Shown here: positions 7,750-13,027 of the stretch, piece by piece
Layout of the letters: each line of letters starts with the position of its first letter
How positions within the stretch are numbered: position 1 is the stretch's first letter
Origin: JAJTFW01 sp031411335
GTDB lineage: Bacteria; Bacteroidota; Bacteroidia; AKYH767-A; OLB10
Length of the DNA stretch: 13,027 bases
Reading direction: 5' to 3'
Assembly: GCA_031411335.1 (NCBI GenBank)
Contig: JANOAX010000117.1
Span: 1 to 13,027, forward strand
Position numbers and translations under genes: made by a program
Notes under the pieces: model-generated
The model's input: the letters and a program-made list of their open reading frames with translations, nothing else
Told to the model about the DNA's origin: nothing
Databases searched by the model: none

Positions 7750-8521
7750 ATTCATTCTCATAGTCCTACTTACATTTTATTCTACTTTTCCATCTTATGC
7801 TCAATTGGAAATAAAACCAATCCCGAACGTTTCCAATTTCGAAGTAGATCCATTAGGCAACTGTTACTATTTAAAAAACGATGACCTGATTAAAGTGAAT
7901 GCTCTTGGAAAAGAATTGGTGCGTTATAGCATGAAAAATTTGGGTGCTCCGAGTGCAATTGATGTTAGCAACCCACTTCGCATTTTAGTGTTTTATTCGG
8001 CGCAGGCAGTCATTCGAATTTTAGATAACAACCTTATCGACCAAAGTGAATTAGATCTACGCAGCATGGGCATCATTCAACCTAAAGTAATGGCGGGCAC
8101 TCCCGATCAAGGAATATGGATCTTTGATGAGATCAGTGCATCATTGATTAAAATTGATACACGACTAAATTCTTCAGCACTGTCGGTTGACTTAACCCAG
8201 CTTACAGGGAGAAGACCTAATCCCATTCGCTTAATTGCCAACCAAAATTGGGTCATAATGCACGACCAGCAAGGCATTATCTTATTTGATCAGTTTGGAA
8301 CCAAGTTGAAGTCCATCCCACTTGATAGTCCTTCCATTGTGCTCCAATTGAGTGAAAACAGTCTCATCTATTCCGACAAAGGGCAATTAATGAGTTATCA
8401 AATGAACTTGAATGCCTTTCAAAAAGAAAATAATTTATGCCCCCAAAAAGCTGTAAAAGCCTATTTTTCAGAGGAGAAATGCTGGTATCTAGACCAAGAA
8501 ACCCTGTATTTCCCTCAATGA
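7742..8521 (+). CDS. Secreted propeller-like protein of unknown function
   Basis: This 259-residue protein belongs to no family I can name. Residues 1-20 are a clear signal peptide (MYKFILIVLLTFYS then PSYAQ), with signal peptidase I cleavage expected after AQ. There is no lipobox cysteine. The mature part is all short beta-strand-like repeats of the kind seen in six-bladed propellers and PQQ/WD-like sheets. Recurring phrases include 'G(N/I)..YLKNDDLIKVNALG', 'IRILDNNLI', 'GIWIFDEISASLIKID' and 'GIILFDQFGTKLKSI', each strand-turn-strand. The ATG at 7742 lies inside the GH3 stop region (8-base overlap), so translation is probably coupled. The next gene, a deoxynucleoside kinase, begins 123 bases on. 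A periplasmic or envelope location is inferred. No catalytic motif is visible. Confidence 0.85.
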   Translation: MYKFILIVLLTFYSTFPSYAQLEIKPIPNVSNFEVDPLGNCYYLKNDDLIKVNALGKELVRYSMKNLGAPSAIDVSNPLRILVFYSAQAVIRILDNNLIDQSELDLRSMGIIQPKVMAGTPDQGIWIFDEISASLIKIDTRLNSSALSVDLTQLTGRRPNPIRLIANQNWVIMHDQQGIILFDQFGTKLKSIPLDSPSIVLQLSENSLIYSDKGQLMSYQMNLNAFQKENNLCPQKAVKAYFSEEKCWYLDQETLYFPQ

Positions 8522-8644
8522 ACTTTTCAACACATTTTGGTAGGCTTGATTACAGCAGTTATTTTTGAAGCATTCGGGCAAAAGTTCTCCGATTTCTAAG
8601 TATTAAAACAAGATACCTTGGCTACAAGTTCAACTACAAAAAAC

Positions 8645-9265
8645 ATGCATATCGCAGTGGCCGGAAATATTGGTTCCGGTAAAACTACGCTTACAAGTCT
8701 ACTTGCCAAAAATTTAAAGTGGGAACCACATTATGAAGACGTGGATGATAATCCTTACTTAAATGATTTTTACGAAGACATGCAACGATGGTCTTTCAAT
8801 TTGCAGATTTATTTCTTGAATAGTCGATTCAATCAAATCATCAAAATCAGAAAAGCAAGTAAGACGGTTATTCAAGATCGGACCATCTATGAAGATTCCT
8901 ATATTTTCGCACCCAACTTGCACGCAATGGGATTAATGACTACTCGTGATTTTAATAATTACTTGGAATTATTTAATTTGATGAGCAACTTCGTTCAACC
9001 ACCTGATTTATTGATCTACTTACGAGGAACAGTTCCTGCCCTTGTTCGTCAAATCGAAAAGCGCGGAAGAACGTATGAAAATTCCATCCGTATCGATTAT
9101 CTAAAAAGATTAAATGAAAGATACGAAGCATGGATTTCACAGTATGAATTAGGCAAGCTTTTGATTATTGACATCGATGATATTAACTTCGCTGAAAATC
9201 CTGAGCATTTAGGAATGGTCATTAATAAAATAAACGGAGAAATACACGGGTTGTTTCAACCTTAA
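8645..9265 (+). CDS. Deoxynucleoside kinase
   Basis: This 206-residue cytoplasmic kinase phosphorylates deoxynucleosides in the salvage pathway to dNTPs. The P-loop GNIGSGKTT is at residues 7-15. The substrate-site block EDVDDNPYLNDFYEDM is at about 31-46, followed by WSFNLQIYFLNSRF. The catalytic DR(S/T) motif is DRT at 78-80. The arginine-rich LID is RQIEKRGRTYE at 135-145. This is the dCK/dGK-like monomer size. Base preference cannot be read from the sequence. I start at ATG 8645 (MHIAVAGNIG), which places the P-loop at its usual distance. A TTG at 8618 would add nine residues (ATSSTTKN) and overlaps a near -7 element (TACCTTGG, 8614-8621). A hairpin terminator follows. Confidence 0.93.
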   Translation: MHIAVAGNIGSGKTTLTSLLAKNLKWEPHYEDVDDNPYLNDFYEDMQRWSFNLQIYFLNSRFNQIIKIRKASKTVIQDRTIYEDSYIFAPNLHAMGLMTTRDFNNYLELFNLMSNFVQPPDLLIYLRGTVPALVRQIEKRGRTYENSIRIDYLKRLNERYEAWISQYELGKLLIIDIDDINFAENPEHLGMVINKINGEIHGLFQP

Positions 9266-9286
9266 ATCTCCTGTAGTTATCCACAT

Positions 9287-9317
9287 AAAAAAACCTCGCC
9301 ATAGCGAGGTTTTTTTT
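9287..9317. terminator. Bidirectional intrinsic terminator between dNK and OmpH-like genes
   Basis: An A7 tract plus CCTCGC (to 9299), a CATA loop (9300-9303) and GCGAGG followed by T8 (9310-9317) form a stable hairpin with U-tracts in both directions. It sits 21 bases after the kinase stop and about 40 bases after the stop of the convergent minus-strand gene, so it can serve both. Confidence 0.9.
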
Positions 9318-9357
9318 ATTTATTCCATCAATCGTTTTATTAAAAGCAAGGGCGAAA

Positions 9358-9921
9358 TTATTTTTTATTCAACCCTTCCACAACTTGTTTGGTCACATCC
9401 AATGAGTCATTGGCGAATAAAATTCCACCACCGCGAGAGTAACCCAATATAAAATCATACTGTTGATTCTTATTGTACGTTTTCAAATACCGCATCAAAT
9501 CCGAGTGAATACTATCGGTTAAATCGGATTCTTCCGCTTTCAATTTATCCAAGAGATTTTCTCTGTCCGCCATCAATGCTTGTTGCTTTCTCATCAACGA
9601 TTCTTCGCGCAATTGACGTTCTCCAGCACTCATTCCAGGCGCACTTTCCTGATAGGTTTTAATTTCATTCTCCAAGTTACTTCCTCTTGCTGTTAGGAGT
9701 TGATCGAGGCTATCGCGTTTCTTTTCCATGCTAGCCGACATTTCCTTAAAAAGAGAATAACTATCCATCAAGGAATCGGAATTCACAAAAACAATTTTGG
9801 ATTGGCTCGCTTTAACCGAGAGTGGTGTATGCGTGGTTTCAGGATTGCTGAACTGCTTATAATAAAGAAAGGCTACTGCTATTATAAGTATACCATTGAG
9901 AATCAGAGAGGCTTGTTTCAA
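9358..9921 (-). CDS. OmpH/Skp-like periplasmic chaperone family protein, TTG start
   Basis: This 187-residue protein resembles the Skp/OmpH family, which holds unfolded outer-membrane proteins in the periplasm. Residues about 4-22 are one hydrophobic segment with no obvious cleavage site, so it is probably a membrane-anchored version. Then comes the OmpH-type opening strand KIVFVNSDSLMDSY (about 41-54). A long charged, glutamine-rich coiled coil (about 60-135) forms the chaperone tentacles. The C-terminal helix and strand YDFILGYSRGGGILFANDSLDVT match the family ending 'ILDVT..V...LN'. I choose TTG at 9921 as start. It gives MKQASLILNG and then the anchor, the usual layout in Bacteroidota, and lies 15 bases after an exact -7 element. 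No ATG exists before the anchor unless the frame is extended about 118 codons antisense to prfC, which is implausible. Confidence 0.88.
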   Translation of the reverse strand: MKQASLILNGILIIAVAFLYYKQFSNPETTHTPLSVKASQSKIVFVNSDSLMDSYSLFKEMSASMEKKRDSLDQLLTARGSNLENEIKTYQESAPGMSAGERQLREESLMRKQQALMADRENLLDKLKAEESDLTDSIHSDLMRYLKTYNKNQQYDFILGYSRGGGILFANDSLDVTKQVVEGLNKK

Positions 9922-9936
9922 GATCTTATTTTTTTG

Positions 9937-9944
9937 CAAAGATA
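9937..9944 (-). promoter_or_regulatory. -7 promoter element of the OmpH-like gene
   Basis: The minus strand reads TATCTTTG followed by CAAA, an exact TAnnTTTG match 15 bases upstream of the TTG start. The -33 position reads TTTA rather than TTTG. It supports the short start at 9921. Confidence 0.55.
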
Positions 9945-9983
9945 GAAAAGCCTCAGAAACGTAAATAAATGGATTTGCCTGCG

Positions 9984-9991
9984 TACCTTTG
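9984..9991 (+). promoter_or_regulatory. -7 promoter element of prfC
   Basis: TACCTTTG followed by CAGT matches TAnnTTTG exactly and lies 17 bases before the ATG at 10009. No TTG is found 19-20 bases upstream. It is divergent from the OmpH-like promoter, with 39 bases between the two -7 elements. Confidence 0.55.
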
Positions 9992-10008
9992 CAGTCCAAT
10001 TGCAGTAT

Positions 10009-11607
10009 ATGAGTATTAATCAGGAAATTAAAAAAAGAAGGACATTTGCCATCATCTCCCATCCCGATGCCGGAAAAACGACATTGACGGAGAAGTTTCT
10101 TCTTTTTGGAGGGGCGATTCAGACGGCAGGAGCCGTTAAGTCGAATAAAATCAAAAAGAGTGCTACTTCCGATTTTATGGAGATTGAAAGACAAAGGGGA
10201 ATCTCGGTTGCCACCTCTGTTATGAATTTTGAATACAACGATACCCTCATAACACTGTTGGATACTCCCGGCCACAAAGACTTTGCAGAAGATACCTACA
10301 GAACGTTAACGGCGGTTGATAGTGTCATTTTAGTAATCGATTGTCAAAAAGGAGTTGAGGAACAAACTTACAAATTGATGGAAGTTTGTAGGATGCGAGA
10401 TACACCCGTGATCATTTTTGTAAATAAAATGGATCGTGAAGGAAAGTATCCTTTTGATTTGTTAGATGAGTTAGAAGAAAAATTAAAAATTAAAGTACGT
10501 CCATTAAGTTGGCCCATCAGTGTTGGACAAACTTTTAAAGGAGTTTACAATCTCTTCGATAAAAGTTTATATGCGTTTACTCCTGGTAGCGAGAAAAAAC
10601 CGATGGGCGTTGCTATCACCGATTTGGCTGATCCGGCTGTCGACAAACTAGCAGGGCAATATGCAAAGCAAATTCGTGAAGATGTAGAATTGATTGAAGG
10701 TGTTTACGAACCTTTCGATACCAAGGATTATTTAAGTGGAAAGTTAGCTCCTGTATTTTTTGGCTCGGCTATCAATAATTTCGGAGTAAAAGAAATGCTG
10801 GATACTTTTATTAAAATTTCGCCAGTGCCCGGAAGTAGACCTACTGACAAAAGAGAAATTCATCCCGACGATAAAAACTTTACAGGATTCATCTTTAAAA
10901 TTCACGCCAACTTAGATCCGCGTCATCGCGATCGAATCGCTTTTTTAAGAGTATGCAGTGGGAAATTTGAGCGCGGAAAATTTTATCATCATGTGCGCTT
11001 AGATAAAGACATGCGCTTTAATAATCCTGCAACTTTTCTCGGACAAAGTAAGAGCATCATTGATGAAGCTTACCCGGGAGATGTGATTGGATTATATGAC
11101 AGTGGAAACTTTAAAATTGGAGATACACTTTCACAAGGGGAGAACTTAAACTTCCAAGGAATTCCGAGTTTCTCGCCTGAGATTTTCAAAGAATTGGTGA
11201 ATACCGATCCGATGAAATCCAAGCAACTTGAAAAAGGAATTACGCAATTGACGGACGAAGGGGTTGCGCAGTTATTCATTCAGTATGGTGGTAATCGTAA
11301 AATTGTTGGTACCGTTGGAGAATTACAATTTGAAGTAATCCAGTATCGTTTAGAGCATGAATATGGATCCTCTTGTCGATTCAATATGATTAGTGTTTAC
11401 AAAGCCTGCTGGATTACTTGTGATGACAAAAACAAATTAGATGAATTTGTCCGTTTCCGCCAACATCAAGTAGCTACCGACAAAGACAATAACCTGGTTT
11501 ATCTCGCCGATTCACAATGGATGCTCGACCAGATGATCAAGAATTATCCGGAAGTACAGTTCCACTTCACTTCTGAGTTTAAGAGGAAGGCGTTGATGGA
11601 ATCGTAG
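10009..11607 (+). CDS. prfC: Peptide chain release factor 3 (RF3)
   Basis: This 532-residue translational GTPase recycles RF1/RF2 off the ribosome after peptide release. The G1 loop SHPDAGKTT is at about 17-25. The switch I/G2 block ERQRGISV is at 60-67. G3 DTPGH is at 85-89 and G4 NKMD is at 139-142. The GTPase domain is followed by the EF-Tu-like domain II (about 290-380) and the RF3-specific C-terminal domain with GELQFEVIQYRLEHEYG. SHPDAGKTT followed by TEKFLLFGGAIQ.AG.VK, with ending and length, separate it from EF-G, LepA and TypA. I start at MSINQEIKKR (ATG 10009). The in-frame TTG at 10000 would add three residues and leave almost no leader after the -7 element at 9984-9991. It is complete and probably monocistronic, with a 550-base gap downstream. 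Confidence 0.96.
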   Translation: MSINQEIKKRRTFAIISHPDAGKTTLTEKFLLFGGAIQTAGAVKSNKIKKSATSDFMEIERQRGISVATSVMNFEYNDTLITLLDTPGHKDFAEDTYRTLTAVDSVILVIDCQKGVEEQTYKLMEVCRMRDTPVIIFVNKMDREGKYPFDLLDELEEKLKIKVRPLSWPISVGQTFKGVYNLFDKSLYAFTPGSEKKPMGVAITDLADPAVDKLAGQYAKQIREDVELIEGVYEPFDTKDYLSGKLAPVFFGSAINNFGVKEMLDTFIKISPVPGSRPTDKREIHPDDKNFTGFIFKIHANLDPRHRDRIAFLRVCSGKFERGKFYHHVRLDKDMRFNNPATFLGQSKSIIDEAYPGDVIGLYDSGNFKIGDTLSQGENLNFQGIPSFSPEIFKELVNTDPMKSKQLEKGITQLTDEGVAQLFIQYGGNRKIVGTVGELQFEVIQYRLEHEYGSSCRFNMISVYKACWITCDDKNKLDEFVRFRQHQVATDKDNNLVYLADSQWMLDQMIKNYPEVQFHFTSEFKRKALMES

Positions 11608-11775
11608 GCTAATTCTTAATTATTTCCGGAATATTGTAATTTTTCTTTAATAAAGTACATCATATTCAAAAACTTACTACCTTTAGTTATTAATTATGCT
11701 TAATTCATGATTTAAGAAGATTGGTAGATCTAATTAAGTTCGAAAATAAAAGAGATAATAGTTAATTATAGTTCT

Positions 11776-11868
11776 AGCCTCTCCCCTGCCCTCTCCAGAG
11801 GAGAGGGAGTTTAAAAATTTAAATTTGTCTCAAGTGACCTCTTGTGCCCTTTTGTGTCTCTTGTGTTG
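11776..11868. repeat. Composite repeat copy 1: GC hairpin plus 10-base phased array
   Basis: AGCCTCTCCCCTGCCCTCTCC begins the element at 11776. CCCTCTCC (11789-11796), loop AGA and GGAGAGGG (11800-11807) form a perfect 8-bp hairpin. After 21 A/T-rich bases come units 10 bases apart: CTCAAGTGAC (11829), CTCTTGTGCC (11839), CTTTTGTGTC (11849), and a partial TCTTGTG (11859). It lies in the 550-base gene-free stretch 11608-12156. Apart from this copy and its partner at 12001, that stretch is A/T-rich sequence in which I see no gene, RNA or promoter. Confidence 0.65.
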
Positions 11869-12000
11869 AAAAAATGGTCAAGTCTGGGATGTTATTTATA
11901 TGTCAAAAAAAAATAGAAGCTAGTCGCTATGCTATTTAAGGTTAATCATAGAATACATATTGCTTGATACGAAAACAGATTATTGCTTCAATACTATTCA

Positions 12001-12105
12001 AGCCTCTCCCCTGCCCTCTCCATCCTCTCCAAAAGGCGAGGATAAAAAAGGAGAGGGAGTATAAAAAAATGTAATCTCGAGTGAACTCAAGTAGTCTTTA
12101 GTCTG
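12001..12105. repeat. Composite repeat copy 2: nested hairpin plus 10-base phased array
   Basis: Its first 22 bases (12001-12022) are identical to copy 1 (11776-11797). CCCTCTCC (12014-12021) pairs with GGAGAGGG (12050-12057). An inner stem, ATCCTCTCC (12022-12030) with GGCGAGGAT (12035-12043), has one mismatch. Both copies continue GGAGAGGGAGT then A/T-rich sequence. After 18 bases come three units spaced exactly 10 bases: CTCGAGTGAA (12076), CTCAAGTAGT (12086), CTTTAGTCTG (12096). Confidence 0.65.
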
Positions 12106-12174
12106 CAATTCCAAATAGAGTCATAATAGAAAAGTACAAGTGGAGTTTTATTTAAAATGTTAAGCTGTTTTCAA

Positions 12175-13027
12175 ATGAAAAAATTTAAGATTTTTCTTCT
12201 TTTGATTGTATTTTCCATGCCGCTCTACGCTCAATTGCAAGATAGCAAATGGTACTTTGGTGGATCGGGAGCTGGCTTAGATTTTTATTCATGTTCAGAT
12301 TCAGCATTTATCAATGGAAATGGATTGCATTTTTTTGAAGGGAGCGTAAGTATGTCGGATGAGCAGACTGGACAATTATTATTTTATTCAAATGGAAAAC
12401 ATGTATTCAATGCAAACCATGATACTATGATTAATGGTTACGAAGCAGGTCTTTCTAATAGTATTACACAAAACATTGCTCTAAAAAAGCCAGGGAGTAC
12501 ATCTCTTTATTATTTATTCACGGCAGATGTACAAGGTGGAATTACATCAAACCCGGCGTATCCTAATGCCTTTGGTATTAACTATGCAGAAATTGATATG
12601 TCTTTAGCTGGAGGTTTGGGCGCTGTGATTTCAAAATTCAATCCACTAAAAGATACAAGCAACTGCGAAAAACTCACTGCAGTTCGGCATGCAAACGGGC
12701 AAGACATTTGGTTAATTGGACATGAATATGGAAACAACAATTTTTTTGTTTACAGCATTACCGCTAGCGGAATTGATACGATTCCACAAATTTTCTCTAT
12801 AGGACCTGTAATTTATACCCCTCAACCAGGGATTCCGGGAATAGCTAATTACGATGCTATTGGAGAATTGAAAGCTTCTCCGGATGGCAGCAAACTAGCC
12901 TTTACTACTTATTACAATGACTTACTGTGTCAACAGAAACCCAACTCGAACCATCCCACTTTGCAATTGGTGCTCTTAAAGGAACATTTCCCGTACTATC
13001 AAATGCACCTGCAGCAAACAGATCACC
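12175..13027 (+). CDS. Secreted Bacteroidota surface-type protein, partial (N-terminal part)
   Basis: The frame opens at ATG 12175 and runs off the window edge. Residues 1-20 are a signal peptide (MKKFKIFLLLIVFS then MPLYAQ). An in-frame ATG at 12157 would add MLSCFQ before it and fits less well. The mature start W-Y-F-G-G-x-G-A-G-L-D-F, then SMSDEQTGQLLFYSNG, VFNANHDTMINGY, ITQNIALKKPGSTSLYYLFT and ELKASPDGSKLAFTTYYND, is the typical N-terminal propeller-like domain of large Bacteroidota secreted proteins. These often carry PKD-like domains and a type IX secretion signal at the C-terminus, which are not visible here. Recognisable family sequence stops at about residue 250 (12924). The 34 in-frame residues after it look like non-coding translation, and the same bases encode a different protein on the other strand (see next feature). 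Function is unknown. Confidence 0.8.
   Translation, partial: MKKFKIFLLLIVFSMPLYAQLQDSKWYFGGSGAGLDFYSCSDSAFINGNGLHFFEGSVSMSDEQTGQLLFYSNGKHVFNANHDTMINGYEAGLSNSITQNIALKKPGSTSLYYLFTADVQGGITSNPAYPNAFGINYAEIDMSLAGGLGAVISKFNPLKDTSNCEKLTAVRHANGQDIWLIGHEYGNNNFFVYSITASGIDTIPQIFSIGPVIYTPQPGIPGIANYDAIGELKASPDGSKLAFTTYYNDLLCQQKPNSNHPTLQLVLLKEHFPYYQMHLQQTDH
12925..13027 (-). other. Minus-strand gene fragment of a WDGSSW-repeat protein (likely chimeric join)
   Basis: Read on the minus strand from the window edge, this stretch encodes GDLFAAGAFDSTGN, then a few residues, then APIAKWDGSSWVSVDTVS. This is a clear repeat of the 'L(Y/F)A(A/G)G.FDS.G.....IAKWDGSSW..' type found in large secreted repeat proteins. 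The frame meets a stop (TAG, 12905-12907) soon after entering sequence that codes on the plus strand. The strand switch occurs between about 12919 and 12935. A misassembly or chimeric read is most likely; a real inversion breakpoint is the alternative. Confidence 0.75.

Noticed and set aside
9922..10275. 118-codon upstream extension of the OmpH-like frame
   Set aside because: It is antisense to the GTPase motifs of prfC and would put a long non-signal segment before the membrane anchor.
11608..12156. Possible CRISPR array from the repeated hairpins
   Set aside because: There are only two copies, of different internal length, with no spacer-repeat regularity and no cas genes. They are interspersed hairpin repeats.
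12925..13027. Plus-strand continuation of the last gene as genuine C-terminal sequence
   Set aside because: Its composition changes abruptly (CQQKPNSNHPTLQ...) and the minus strand gives a far better protein match.
1..13027. A defence, toxin-antitoxin, secondary-metabolite or mobile-element system
   Set aside because: All full-length genes are housekeeping or envelope functions. I found no recombinase, transposase, nuclease-effector pairing or attachment site.

Overview
The window is an AT-rich fragment of a Bacteroidota genome, probably a contig from metagenomic or short-read assembly. Evidence for the phylum: several start codons are preceded by the Bacteroidota -7 element TAnnTTTG instead of a Shine-Dalgarno sequence. 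The gene content also fits: a two-domain SppA, a CBS-less M50 protease, a PolX with a PHP domain and decayed polymerase core, GH3, a deoxynucleoside kinase, and an OmpH/Skp-like protein with an uncleaved anchor. Class-level placement is not possible by eye.

Layout. 1-30 is near-identical to an Illumina TruSeq adapter, so the left edge is a contig end with untrimmed adapter. 310-1536 is a secreted GH16 beta-glucanase-like enzyme. 1618-3387 is sppA with a good promoter. 3598-4353 (minus) is an M50 site-2-type protease, convergent with sppA across a long imperfect inverted repeat. 4482-9265 holds four plus-strand genes: polX, a GH3 acyl-acid-amido synthetase, a secreted propeller-like protein of unknown role that overlaps the GH3 stop, and a deoxynucleoside kinase. 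A bidirectional hairpin terminator separates the kinase from the convergent OmpH-like gene (9358-9921, minus), which is divergent from prfC (10009-11607). 11608-12156 has no gene but carries two copies of a composite repeat, a G/C-rich hairpin followed by an array with a 10-base period. The last gene (from 12175) is a secreted Bacteroidota surface-type protein cut by the window edge.

The genes are mostly housekeeping and envelope functions: membrane protein quality control (SppA, M50), envelope chaperone (OmpH), translation termination (RF3), nucleotide salvage (dNK) and DNA repair (PolX). I see no defence system, phage, CRISPR array, transposase, tRNA or rRNA.

The most notable points are: (1) the right edge changes coding strand near 12925, where the last ~100 bases encode a 'WDGSSW' repeat fragment on the minus strand, suggesting a chimeric join; (2) PolX has lost two of three polymerase catalytic aspartates but keeps its PHP nuclease site; (3) the duplicated hairpin-plus-phased-array element; (4) a consistent compact promoter architecture with the -7 element 15-22 bases from the start codon.
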